A stretch of DNA of 64,000 nucleotides from Psychrobacter sp. NZS113. Its GTDB lineage: Bacteria; Pseudomonadota; Gammaproteobacteria; Pseudomonadales; Moraxellaceae. Both the position numbers and the translations under genes were made by a program. Positions 37,787 through 47,979 of the stretch are shown one piece after another. The notes below the pieces were generated by a model. It had not been told where the DNA came from. It saw only the letters and a program-made list of their open reading frames with translations, and made no database searches. Location of the stretch: NCBI RefSeq assembly GCF_015864825.1, contig NZ_JADYWL010000003.1:310001-374000 (forward strand), written 5' to 3'. Positions within the stretch are counted from its first letter, which is position 1, and each line of letters opens with the position of its first letter.

Positions 37787-39597
37787 GTTTTCGTTCTCTT
37801 TTTACCTCAAACTCAGCACACGCGGCAGTCAGTACGACTGCCAGCGCGTGCGCAACGACAGGTGAGTGCCCCGTGACCTCTACCCCTTTATCAGTATCTA
37901 GTGCTCGCAAAAATGGCGGTCGTCTAATAGGTCTAACCGCCTTAGCGATCAGTATGGCGGCGTGTAATACTATACCTAAATCAGATACAAACCCTGTACT
38001 GGCTCAGCCCAATATTCCAATCAACCAAGCCTATGGCGCGTACGACAAAGAAACTGTCAGTAGTGCTGATCAGGCCAGTATCGCCAGTCAACGCTGGCAG
38101 AATTTTTATAGCGATGAGCGTTTAAAAGGTTTGATTGCGCTTGGTCTTGAGAACAACAAAGAGTTTGAAAATGCGCGTCTCGCCATTGAAAAATCGCGTG
38201 CGCAATACCGCATCACTGACATAAGTGACGTGCCGATGATTGATGGCAGCGGCAGTTACTCTCGCAGTGCTGATAACAGTTCGGATAGAAACTCTAGCAG
38301 CAGCTATAACGTAAGTTTAGGGTTGACAAGCTACGAGTTGGATTTTTGGGGTAGAATTTCGAGTCTAAAAGATCAAGCCTTACAAAACTTTTTGGCCACC
38401 ACGGCCGCAAAAAACACCACTCAAATTACGCTCATCAGTAATATTGCTCAAAGCTATGCCAATCTAAGTTATAGTTTGGCGCAATTAGAGCTGGCTTCTA
38501 AAACTTATGAAAGTCGTAAAGAGTCATTGTTTATTACGACCAAGCGTTTTGAAGCGGGTATCGATGATCGACTGGCTTCTTTACAAGCGAGCGCCTCATT
38601 AGAGGATGCTAATCTAGCAATGCTGAGTGCTCAAAGCAGTGTTTTGACAGCACGTAATTCATTACAGTACTTGATTGGCGCACCTATACCCAGTAACCTT
38701 GTTCCTACGCCTTCAGTTACGAATATTACCAACCAGCAAATATTCAATACTGGACTACCTAGTGAGCTACTACGCTATCGCCCAGACGTGTTACAAGCAG
38801 AATATAACCTTAAAGCAGCTGGTGCCAATATCGAAGTGGCGCGTGCGTCTTACTTCCCATCTATTAGCCTTGCCAGCAGTATCGGTCTCAGCACTAGTAG
38901 TTTGAGTGATTTATTCAGCAGTGGCGCGGTTGGTTGGTCATTTGGCCCAAGTATCAGTGTGCCTATCTTCGATGCTGGTAACTTAGATGCCAATTATGAT
39001 GTTGCTAAGATTGAACGCGAACAAACGCTTGCCAGCTATGAAAATACTATTCAAACGGCATTCCGTGAAGTATCAGACGTTCTAGCAACAAGAGCAACAT
39101 TGGTTGATCAGCTCGATGCTCAGTATCGCTTGCAGGATAACTTTGAACAAACATATCAGATTTCAGATGCTCGCTTCAAAGCTGGTATCTCTAACTATCT
39201 AGATGTACTGGATGCCCAGCGTTCTTTATTCTCAACGCAGCAAGGTATCTTGAATTTAGAACTGCAAAAAATTATCAGTCAGATTGAGTTGTATCAAACG
39301 CTCGGTGGTGGGGTCAATCTAGACACACCGACTGCCATCCCTGTTCCTCAGCACACTAACTTGGTACAAATAGCGAACCCATCAGCCTACAGCAATAAGG
39401 CAAAAGCAGTTAATGCGGTCAATGCAGCAGGTTCAGCGCGCGTTGTGTCTTTGCAAGAAGCATCAGCGATTAAGCAGGCGCAACCGTCAGAGTCAGCCAC
39501 CTTCAGACCTATTACTGAGGTCGATATCAATAATGATGGTACAAAGGATGCTACTGTCGGCGTAGTCACTGAAGAAACACGCTTAATTAAAAAATAG
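37783..39597 (+). CDS. RND efflux outer-membrane lipoprotein (AdeK/OprM-like)
   Basis: TolC-like channel of the NodT/OprM family with two outer-membrane efflux repeats (about residues 130-300 and 320-500; QTLGGGV marks the usual C-terminal end). The lipobox is SMAAC with Cys61, so the ATG at 37783 gives an unusually long n-region. That ATG overlaps the pump stop (ATGA) and has AGGAG 10 nt upstream. A GTG at 37873, after AGGTGAG, would give a normal 31-residue lipoprotein signal. Beyond the channel lies a further 95-residue tail with DINNDGTKD, a calcium-loop-like motif. Confidence 0.9.
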   Translation: MSFRSLFTSNSAHAAVSTTASACATTGECPVTSTPLSVSSARKNGGRLIGLTALAISMAACNTIPKSDTNPVLAQPNIPINQAYGAYDKETVSSADQASIASQRWQNFYSDERLKGLIALGLENNKEFENARLAIEKSRAQYRITDISDVPMIDGSGSYSRSADNSSDRNSSSSYNVSLGLTSYELDFWGRISSLKDQALQNFLATTAAKNTTQITLISNIAQSYANLSYSLAQLELASKTYESRKESLFITTKRFEAGIDDRLASLQASASLEDANLAMLSAQSSVLTARNSLQYLIGAPIPSNLVPTPSVTNITNQQIFNTGLPSELLRYRPDVLQAEYNLKAAGANIEVARASYFPSISLASSIGLSTSSLSDLFSSGAVGWSFGPSISVPIFDAGNLDANYDVAKIEREQTLASYENTIQTAFREVSDVLATRATLVDQLDAQYRLQDNFEQTYQISDARFKAGISNYLDVLDAQRSLFSTQQGILNLELQKIISQIELYQTLGGGVNLDTPTAIPVPQHTNLVQIANPSAYSNKAKAVNAVNAAGSARVVSLQEASAIKQAQPSESATFRPITEVDINNDGTKDATVGVVTEETRLIKK

Positions 39598-39700
39598 TGT
39601 AGATCCCGTTCTCGTTACAAAGATTGTTGAGCTTTACTCCATACAATCATCAACTTGTGACGTAACGGTATCATCACATTGACAGTCGATATCTACAATC

Positions 39701-39728
39701 AGCCCTACCGACTTGGTAGGGCTTTTTG
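39701..39728 (+). terminator. Intrinsic terminator of the RND operon
   Basis: Stem AGCCCTACC / GGTAGGGCT with a 5 nt loop, followed by TTTTG. It lies about 100 nt after the last gene of the operon. Confidence 0.85.
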
Positions 39729-39821
39729 CTTTCTACTGTCACTATTGGTTATAGTAGCGTTAGATTTTTTAATATCATGCTATAACTCTGCTGTTATAAC
39801 CTTCTGTAATAAAAAACCTAA

Positions 39822-40865
<1,044 letters not shown>

Positions 40866-40891
40866 TATTAAGTAAACGGCCTGTCATCTCA

Positions 40892-40937
40892 TAAAAAATA
40901 GCCCCAACTACCATAAAGCAGCTGGGGCTATTTTTTG
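40892..40937. terminator. Bidirectional terminator between hemB and the GHR gene
   Basis: AAAAAATAGCCCC pairs with GGGGCTATTTTTT, with a partly paired inner loop. It lies between the convergent ends of hemB and the minus-strand gene. Confidence 0.9.
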
Positions 40938-40963
40938 TCTGAATGCTTTTTTAATAAATCAAA

Positions 40964-41941
40964 CTATAAACGTGCACGATCATGCGGCTCATTAAAATCA
41001 ATCACGGGCCCCACAGGTATGATACGAGTAGGATTGATGTTGGCATGACTGGTGTAGTAATGCTGCTTGATGTGCGTCATATTCACCGTCTCCGCAATAC
41101 CTGACACTTGGTACAAATCAAGCAGATATCCCCATAGATTTGGGTAGTCAATAATTCGATGCAGATTGCATTTAAAATGTCCGACATAAACAGCATCAAA
41201 ACGTACTAAGGTCGTAAATAATCGCCAATCGGCCTCTGTTATCGTACTACCCACCAAGTAACGCTGCTCTGCCAGACGTATCTCTAAAGTATCTAATGCA
41301 TCAAACAGTTCAGTCACTGCTGATTCATAGGCTGATTGTGTGGTCGCAAACCCTGCTTTATACACGCCATTATTTATCGCAGAATAAACAAACGCATTAA
41401 TCTCGTCTATTTCTGTTAGCAACTCTGTCGGTAAAAAATTACCCGCTACAGCTCCAACTTCATCGAAAGCTGAATTAAACATACGGATAATTTCTGACGA
41501 CTCATTACTTACGATGGTGTTAGTCTGCTTATCCCATAAAATAGGCACCGTGACGCGCCCTGTATAGTCTGGTTTTGCCGCAATATAAACCTCATAAGCA
41601 TAAGAGGCGTTGTTTATTGGATCAGCGATAACACCCTCGCCCGCTGCAAACGTCCAACCATTCTCACCCATAAGTGGATGAACGACAGATAAAGAAATTA
41701 TATCCTCTAAGCCTTTTAGCTTACGATAAATGAGGGTACGATGTGCCCAAGGGCAAGCTAGCGAAACATACAAATGGTAACGATTGGCTTCAGCTTTGAA
41801 GCCTCCTACGCCTGACAGCCCTGCACTACCGTCTACCGTGATCCAGTTCCTAAATCCGGCATCTTCACGCTCAAAGCGTCCACCGCTAGATTCTGTATCG
41901 TACCATTTGTCTTGCCACTGACCGTCTACCAATAGACCCAT
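40964..41941 (-). CDS. Glutathionyl-hydroquinone reductase (Xi-class GST)
   Basis: Xi-class GST, like E. coli YqjG and yeast ECM4, that removes glutathione from glutathionyl-hydroquinones. Cys63 in the ACPWAHRTLIYRKLKGLED motif is the catalytic residue, and VPILWDKQTNTIVSNESSEIIRMFN is the family's glutathione site. The C-terminal helical domain contains TEADWRLFTTLVRFDAVYVGHFKCN. The ATG at 41941 has GGAGG 5 nt upstream, so the four extra residues of a longer reading are not used. Length 325 aa. Confidence 0.93.
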   Translation of the reverse strand: MGLLVDGQWQDKWYDTESSGGRFEREDAGFRNWITVDGSAGLSGVGGFKAEANRYHLYVSLACPWAHRTLIYRKLKGLEDIISLSVVHPLMGENGWTFAAGEGVIADPINNASYAYEVYIAAKPDYTGRVTVPILWDKQTNTIVSNESSEIIRMFNSAFDEVGAVAGNFLPTELLTEIDEINAFVYSAINNGVYKAGFATTQSAYESAVTELFDALDTLEIRLAEQRYLVGSTITEADWRLFTTLVRFDAVYVGHFKCNLHRIIDYPNLWGYLLDLYQVSGIAETVNMTHIKQHYYTSHANINPTRIIPVGPVIDFNEPHDRARL

Positions 41942-42206
41942 ATTATCCTCCAACTTGTGCTCGTTTTATTCTCAATGAACACGATTGACCTGAAATCGTT
42001 ATCATTATCGCTATCACTAAAGTTCAAGATATATCATATCAGCTCTATCTCGATAAATAGTAGGGTTTACAACCTAATTAACAACAAAAACTAAACTTAA
42101 TTAAATAAGTATTTATTAAAACTAAATAGAATGTACTAATAAATACTCAATATCTGAGGCTGTATCAGATATTATGATAATAAGTCATTATTGTTATAGA
42201 AAAGAC

Positions 42207-42234
42207 TTGCAAAGTTTGAAAAACTTGCTAAAAT
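42207..42234 (+). promoter_or_regulatory. Promoter of tRNA-Val
   Basis: A -35 box TTGCAA (42207-42212), a 16 bp spacer and a -10 box TAAAAT (42229-42234), ending 13 nt before the mature tRNA 5' end. The rest of 41942-42206 is A+T-rich, and I see nothing else there. Confidence 0.6.
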
Positions 42235-42247
42235 GCATGACCTAAAT

Positions 42248-42400
<153 letters not shown>

Positions 42401-42564
42401 TACGTCGATTCAAATTTCCTCTTTTCTCACTTTCAGCAAACGTCATCAGAAAATGGGTGTGCCCGAATTGGGCATAAGTTGCGCCTACTCTCTATTTTGC
42501 CTTTCTTTCAGAGTAGTACTTTCGACCTCTACCCTAGATTATCTAAAACCACTTCAAAATTAAT

Positions 42565-42720
42565 TTACTTCTCTTTATCTAGCGGCTCGTTAGGTATATA
42601 AGTAAATAAATCACCTACTTCAATATCTAGAGCCTCATAAATTTTATCCATAGTGTCAAAATCTATTCTTGAAGTTGGACTTCTGCTGTCAAATCTATAA
42701 ATATAAACTCGGAAGGTTAT
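42565..42720 (-). pseudogene. Remnant of an XRE-family regulator, C-terminal part
   Basis: Translated on the minus strand, the stretch gives SRIDFDTMDKIYEALDIEVG, then a short acidic tail and a stop. This is the C-terminal part of the small Cro/C1-type HTH proteins typical of mobile elements; the N-terminal helix-turn-helix is missing. A similar remnant lies at 50816-51015, next to the second repeat copy, at the same relative place. The rest of 42401-42900 shows no gene. Confidence 0.55.
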
Positions 42721-42900
42721 CGTTTTGAAAAAGCATACGTTACTGTTTATTTTTATTAGGGTATACTTTTTTATACACCACGGGCATTTTTACAGGTCCG
42801 ACTAAATAATATACCGATACTGGCCCTCATTGCTCCATCCATGGATCAGACAGAGTACTGTAATTATTCAATGAAACTAAGAACAGAGCAAGAGAAAACA

Positions 42901-43806
42901 ATGACAGAGATTAATGGAAAGCGGTTATCCTATCTTTATGAGGCTGTAACTATGGGTACAATCCGGGCTGCAGCAGATAAGCTAGATATTGCTCCCTCAG
43001 CCATCAGTCGACAAATATCTCTGTTAGAAAAAGAGTTAGCATGCATTCTTATTGAACGGCACCGAAAAGGAGTAACACCAACAGAAGCTGGTAGTATTCT
43101 CTTGCAGTTTTATCGGGAATCAGTCTCCGCTGAAGAGACTTGTGTTTCCAAATTACAGTCTTTGTTGGGATTACAGCGGGGTCATATAAAGTTAGCAATG
43201 GGTGATGGTTTTGTTGGGGATTTGATGCTGGGTCCATTATCTGAGTTTGCCCGTCTATATCCGGCGCTAACACTTTCAATCAGTACTGGTGGATCAAACG
43301 AAGTGATTCGTCAGGTTGAGGAAGATGAAGCACATATCGGGCTAGTATTCCATCCCAGCAGTCATCCTCGCATCCGCTCACAGATCATCAGTTATCAGCC
43401 AATGTATATTATTGTTTCGCCCGACCATCCGTTAGCTGATCGAAGTAAACCTATGCAGTTAAAGGAGCTTTTGGAATATCCAGTGGGGCTGGCTGAAAGT
43501 CGTTTTGGCGTGCGTCAGTTACTAGCAATGGCCGAATTTCAACAAAAAATTCGATTTGACCCTATACTAACCACTGACTCATTCACGGTGCTAAAGAACT
43601 TTGCTCGTTCAAATATGGGGTTTACCTTTTTACCGTATTTTGTAGTGTCCAAAGAAGTGAAAGACGGACATTTGATAGCAATCCCTATAGACAATACGCT
43701 ACTGTCAAGCGGTGAAGCTCATATCGTCACTCGGTTGGGTCGTCATCTATCCCAAGGTCCGCATGAATTACTACAGCATATGAAGTCATGGATGAAAGCT
43801 TTGTAA
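42901..43806 (+). CDS. LysR-family transcriptional regulator
   Basis: 301 aa. The N-terminal winged helix (YLYEAVTMGTIRAAADKLDIAPSAISRQISLLEKELACILIERH) and the substrate-binding domain (about residues 75-290) are complete. I take ATG 42901, after AAGAG; ATGs at 42841 and 42871 extend it without a ribosome binding site. It lies at the 3' side of the minus-strand catabolic operon (43890-48858), converging with it rather than being divergent as is common. Control of that operon is a guess from proximity. The inducer is unknown. Confidence 0.9.
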   Translation: MTEINGKRLSYLYEAVTMGTIRAAADKLDIAPSAISRQISLLEKELACILIERHRKGVTPTEAGSILLQFYRESVSAEETCVSKLQSLLGLQRGHIKLAMGDGFVGDLMLGPLSEFARLYPALTLSISTGGSNEVIRQVEEDEAHIGLVFHPSSHPRIRSQIISYQPMYIIVSPDHPLADRSKPMQLKELLEYPVGLAESRFGVRQLLAMAEFQQKIRFDPILTTDSFTVLKNFARSNMGFTFLPYFVVSKEVKDGHLIAIPIDNTLLSSGEAHIVTRLGRHLSQGPHELLQHMKSWMKAL

Positions 43807-43817
43807 GCGGGCTGCAC

Positions 43818-43850
43818 ACCAGCAACGTTGAGTTGCTGGATGCTGTTTTG
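43818..43850. terminator. Weak terminator between the LysR gene and the catabolic operon
   Basis: CCAGCAAC (43819-43826) pairs with GTTGCTGG (43832-43839) around GTTGA, followed by ATGCTGTTTT. It lies between convergent genes; the T-run is short. Confidence 0.45.
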
Positions 43851-43889
43851 AAATAGCTGTTAACGTTGAATTCAACGACTTTGCACCTT

Positions 43890-45206
43890 TTAAAGCATAG
43901 CCTGGGCTATTATGGCAGAACCTAAGAAAGTGCCGGTAAAAGTAAGCAGCGCAACCACTGCGATTTTAAATCCAGATTTTTTAAACAAAGTCACCTCCAT
44001 CTGAGAAATTGCAAACCCTGCATAGGCAAGCACAGGAGTAATGAGTTGTAATACGCCAAGCTTCTCTGTTTCTACTAAAACATACTCGCTCATTGGAAAC
44101 TGTGGCAAAGATATCAAAATAGCCACAATTGATATCCAAGCAATAGCGGGGACATTGACAGGAATAATCTCCTTTAATAAAACTCCAGCGATACAACAAG
44201 CGAACAGAATCAACATAGCAGGTAGAGCAGAAATTGGATTGACACCTTGCCCTACCCAATTGCTTAGTAATAGAACGATACAGATAACCGCCAATAGGGA
44301 TAGAGACTGCTTTACTGATAAAATAGATTGCTCTGGTACCTTTAAACCAAAATCTGTTTTTGTGGCAGCAGTAATATCATTATTCTTCTTAAATTTGTTA
44401 ATAACTTTATATAAAAACTCTGTGAATGGTAGGGCAACAAACAAACTGACGAACAGCCCTGTGGCGTAAGTTAGTAGATTAGAGGTCGCTGCAAACGCAG
44501 TAATAGTTTCCGCTTGAGCAGGTACCGTTTCTGCGAGCGCTGCTGAACAGGCACCCATCATACTACCACTACCAATACCACAAGCCATAGCGAGTGCTCG
44601 AACATCCATGATATCCATAGAAGCAATAATACCCGCCATTAATGAGAAGTAAATTGCGCCAAACAAGGTACCCATTACATAGACACCCATGACACCAATA
44701 CCTTCGGCGCTCTGAAGTCCATACTTATCAGCAATTAGCGCAATATTAGGTTCACGAGCAATTGAGTGAGTGGCACCAATAGCCTCCCTCCCCATTCCAA
44801 ATACCAATACCGCAACGGGTAAGGCGATAAGAGCAGTCATTACATTGCCCAATTCTTGTAGCAAAAGGGCGGGGCCTGCGGCTATGATTTCTTCGACCTT
44901 AGGACCGACACCAACACCAAATTTTGCAATGAATGGCATGATGCTCAAAAGGACGGCGTAGCTTGCAAATTTTGCTCGGTCTCTAGAAATTACCGCTTTC
45001 ATTGAAGGTATAACGTTGGGATTCAATAGTAGTGTAAATATGAATGCATATAGCAAAGGCAGTAAGACTAGTGTACCAATACCAATAGGTATCTTAATGA
45101 TCCCTATCCATTCTGCAAATAGCGATGTAATAATTACTAGTAAATGCAGCTTCCAATCAAATAAGTGCTTCGTCATTGTACTTGATAGTATAGTGGTATT
45201 ATTCAT
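43890..45206 (-). CDS. DUF3100 family membrane protein
   Basis: Polytopic protein of 438 aa with about ten to twelve hydrophobic segments. Features I associate with DUF3100 are the AEWIGIIKIPIGIGTLVLLPLLYAF start and GREAIGATHSIAREPNIALIADKYGL. No member has a proven function known to me; a transporter is likely. It is the last gene of a four-gene operon with an M20 amidohydrolase, an aldehyde dehydrogenase and a hydroxyacid dehydrogenase, so it may carry the substrate or product of that pathway. AAGGA lies 7 nt before the ATG. Confidence 0.75.
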   Translation of the reverse strand: MNNTTILSSTMTKHLFDWKLHLLVIITSLFAEWIGIIKIPIGIGTLVLLPLLYAFIFTLLLNPNVIPSMKAVISRDRAKFASYAVLLSIMPFIAKFGVGVGPKVEEIIAAGPALLLQELGNVMTALIALPVAVLVFGMGREAIGATHSIAREPNIALIADKYGLQSAEGIGVMGVYVMGTLFGAIYFSLMAGIIASMDIMDVRALAMACGIGSGSMMGACSAALAETVPAQAETITAFAATSNLLTYATGLFVSLFVALPFTEFLYKVINKFKKNNDITAATKTDFGLKVPEQSILSVKQSLSLLAVICIVLLLSNWVGQGVNPISALPAMLILFACCIAGVLLKEIIPVNVPAIAWISIVAILISLPQFPMSEYVLVETEKLGVLQLITPVLAYAGFAISQMEVTLFKKSGFKIAVVALLTFTGTFLGSAIIAQAML

Positions 45207-45255
45207 AGCAGTTCCTTTTGCATTTTATGATGCCTACGTTTTTTGATGATTTGGT

Positions 45256-46419
45256 TTATGCAGAAATTTTTGGTAGCTGAGACTCAACTAAAGAGACCCA
45301 TACTTTGATTCCTGTCTCAATAGCATCGTCATTAAAATCATAAGCCGCATTGTGTAATGGTTTGGAGGGGCTATTACCATCAACACCTAACCAAAAATAA
45401 GCGCCCTTGACGACTTGACTCATAAATGAAAAATCCTCCGATGCCATTGAGGGTTCCACATCAGTATTTACCTTGGCAGCACCTAGCACTTTGGTAGCCG
45501 CCTCTTTAATTTCAAGATAGGCTTGGCTGTCATTAGTGGTTACTGGATAGCGAATATGGTAATCCATCTCTCCTGTGACACCATATAAAGGCGGCAGTGT
45601 TGCAACCATTTCTGTCAGCATATCCTGCATGGACTGTCGTATGTCCATATCAAAGCTACGAACGGTTCCTTTTAGAATGGCGTAATCAGGAATGACATTG
45701 GTCGTATCACCACTATTCATCTGAGTAACGCTGATAACACCTGACTTGAGTGGAGATATTCGACGAGAGACAATAGATTGAATGTTAGTAATCAATGCCG
45801 CACCTGCTGCTATAGGATCAGCTCCCAAATGCGGCATAGCTGCGTGAGTTCCTTTACCAGTTAAAGTAATCTCAAAGGTATCAAAAGACGCCATCATAGG
45901 CCCGTTGTTGACCGCAATCTCTCCCACAGGTAGACCTGGCCAGTTATGTAACCCATAAACAGCATCCATAGGGAACTTATCAAACAATCCATCGTCAATC
46001 ATAGCCTTTGCACCGCCTAAGACCTCTTCAGCAGGTTGAAAGATAAAATAAATGGTGCCATTAAAGTCTTTATGTTGGCTCAGATGCTTTGCCGTACCAA
46101 GCAGAACTGAAGTATGACCATCATGGCCACAGGCATGCATACAGTTTTCATGAGTGGATTTATGCTCAATATCGTTTTGCTCTTTTATTGGTAGCGCATC
46201 GATATCGGCTCGTATGCCAATAGTAGGACCTGAGCCGTTCTTTAGAACACCGACAACGCCCGTGCCGCCCAATCCTTGATGCACTTCCATCCCAAAGCTC
46301 TGTAATTTATCAACAATAAATGATGAGGTCTTGAACTCTTTAAAGCCCAGCTCTGGTTGACTATGGATTTGCTGACGCCACTGCTTTACTTCACCTAATA
46401 GGGTTTCGTTAATTAACAT
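45256..46419 (-). CDS. M20-family amidohydrolase (hippurate hydrolase-like)
   Basis: Zinc-dependent amidase/peptidase of 387 aa. The di-metal site is visible: HACGHDGHT (Cys97, His99), QPAEE (about 129-132), HNW (His158) and a late PLHNAAYDF His. A dimerisation lid domain is inserted near residues 175-290. This subfamily removes acyl groups from N-acyl amino acids or hydrolyses aryl-amide substrates such as hippurate or indole-3-acetyl conjugates; the substrate here is unknown. AAGGAG lies 8 nt before the ATG. It is the third gene of the operon. Confidence 0.88.
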   Translation of the reverse strand: MLINETLLGEVKQWRQQIHSQPELGFKEFKTSSFIVDKLQSFGMEVHQGLGGTGVVGVLKNGSGPTIGIRADIDALPIKEQNDIEHKSTHENCMHACGHDGHTSVLLGTAKHLSQHKDFNGTIYFIFQPAEEVLGGAKAMIDDGLFDKFPMDAVYGLHNWPGLPVGEIAVNNGPMMASFDTFEITLTGKGTHAAMPHLGADPIAAGAALITNIQSIVSRRISPLKSGVISVTQMNSGDTTNVIPDYAILKGTVRSFDMDIRQSMQDMLTEMVATLPPLYGVTGEMDYHIRYPVTTNDSQAYLEIKEAATKVLGAAKVNTDVEPSMASEDFSFMSQVVKGAYFWLGVDGNSPSKPLHNAAYDFNDDAIETGIKVWVSLVESQLPKISA

Positions 46420-46437
46420 GTGTTTTCTCCTTACGTA

Positions 46438-47976
46438 CTATTGAATTGAGTAACCAAATTGGATAGCGGAGTCTTTTGCTGTTTCGACCCAGACACTTTT
46501 GGTCTGTGTATATTCGAGTAAACCTTCGTAGCCACTCGATCGACCATAGCCACTCTCACCAAAACCACCAAATGGCGACATGACGTTGATTGATTTATAG
46601 CTATTTACCCAGAATGTCCCAGCATTTACTTGAGCGGCCATCCGATGCGCGCGGCCGACATCAGCCGTCCAAACAGCGCCCGCTAAACCAAAACGACTGT
46701 CGTTTGCTATCGCTACCGCTTCTTCTTCTTCATCGAATGAAATAACAGAAACCACAGGTCCAAAAATTTCTTCTTGCGCGATTCGCATATCATTTTTTAC
46801 ATTGGCCAAAACGGTTGGCTGATAAAAGTAACCGTTTTCACCGCCACAAATAGCACCCGCCTTTCCGCCTGCGGCAACAACCGCACCTTCAGCAATACCG
46901 TCCGATACTAACGAGTGTACGTGACTAAACTGTTTTTGATTATTGATCGGTCCCACCATCGTGCCTTCATGCCATGGCAAACCCACGGGCAACTTACTCG
47001 CGGCCGAGGCAACCCGATCCACGACTTCTTTATAGATATCACGATGGACCAATAATCGAGCACCCGATACACAGCTCTGTCCAGCAGCAGAAAACACCGC
47101 AGCTTGCGCGCCCACTACCGCACGATCCAGATCAGCATCTGGAAAAATAATATTGGCTGACTTACCACCCAGCTCCAATACGCAAGGGATGACACGTTGC
47201 GCAGATGCCGAAGCAATGAGCGCGCCAGTCTTCGGTGAGCCAACAAAAACCACTTTTTTAGTTGCTGGATGAGCAATGGCAGCAGATCCTGTGGTGTGTC
47301 CCAGCCCATTAATGACATTGACCAAACCACGCGGGATACCTGCTTGCTCAAGAATTTTAACGAGTGCTGTTGAGCTTAGTGGGGTTAATTCAGATGGCTT
47401 TAGTAAGACGGCATTGCCGGCGCAGATGGCTGGCGCGATTTGCCAGCCTCCAGTAAATACAGGTGCATTCCAAGGGGTGATTTGAGTGACGACACCATAA
47501 GGCTCATGGCGAGTGTAGTTCAAGTGGCTTGTTGGTACGGGGATAACTTGCCCCATAATTTTGTCACACCAGCCAGCATAGTATTCAAACATCTCTGCAA
47601 CTTTTGCCACCTCAACCCGGCAATCACGAATAGGCTTGCCTGCAGAGATACACTCTAAGCGTGCCAAAGGTTCTGCGGCTTCGCGTATTTTTATGCCGCA
47701 CTTCCACATTAACTGACCCCGTGCACTGGCAGTCATTGACCACCATACTTTTTGAGCTTTCATAGCGCCATCAGCGGCATCAGCAACAATACTTTTTCCC
47801 GCGTCACGATAGGTTAAGAATACTTGGCCAGTCGCTGGGTTAGTCAGATCGATGTTGTCTCCATTACCTGTAACTAATTCTCCATCAATCCAGCTGCCAA
47901 ATTCAGAAGTACCTAATAGTTCATTAAGCAATATGTCAACTTGCTGCTCGCCATTTCCTTCTACGATAAAACTCAT
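46438..47976 (-). CDS. NAD(P)-dependent aldehyde dehydrogenase
   Basis: 512 aa enzyme of the ALDH superfamily. The catalytic Cys is at residue 302 (AAGQSCVSGARLLV) and the general base Glu at 268 (CVLELGGKSANIIF), the classic positions. TPWNAP (Asn170) and FVGSPKTG (cofactor loop) are also present, and the C-terminus has FGGFGESGYGRSSGYEGLLEYTQTK. It most resembles betaine-aldehyde or gamma-aminobutyraldehyde types, but the substrate cannot be read. It starts 3 nt after the dehydrogenase gene, so translation is probably coupled. Confidence 0.9.
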   Translation of the reverse strand: MSFIVEGNGEQQVDILLNELLGTSEFGSWIDGELVTGNGDNIDLTNPATGQVFLTYRDAGKSIVADAADGAMKAQKVWWSMTASARGQLMWKCGIKIREAAEPLARLECISAGKPIRDCRVEVAKVAEMFEYYAGWCDKIMGQVIPVPTSHLNYTRHEPYGVVTQITPWNAPVFTGGWQIAPAICAGNAVLLKPSELTPLSSTALVKILEQAGIPRGLVNVINGLGHTTGSAAIAHPATKKVVFVGSPKTGALIASASAQRVIPCVLELGGKSANIIFPDADLDRAVVGAQAAVFSAAGQSCVSGARLLVHRDIYKEVVDRVASAASKLPVGLPWHEGTMVGPINNQKQFSHVHSLVSDGIAEGAVVAAGGKAGAICGGENGYFYQPTVLANVKNDMRIAQEEIFGPVVSVISFDEEEEAVAIANDSRFGLAGAVWTADVGRAHRMAAQVNAGTFWVNSYKSINVMSPFGGFGESGYGRSSGYEGLLEYTQTKSVWVETAKDSAIQFGYSIQ

Positions 47977-47979
47977 AAC

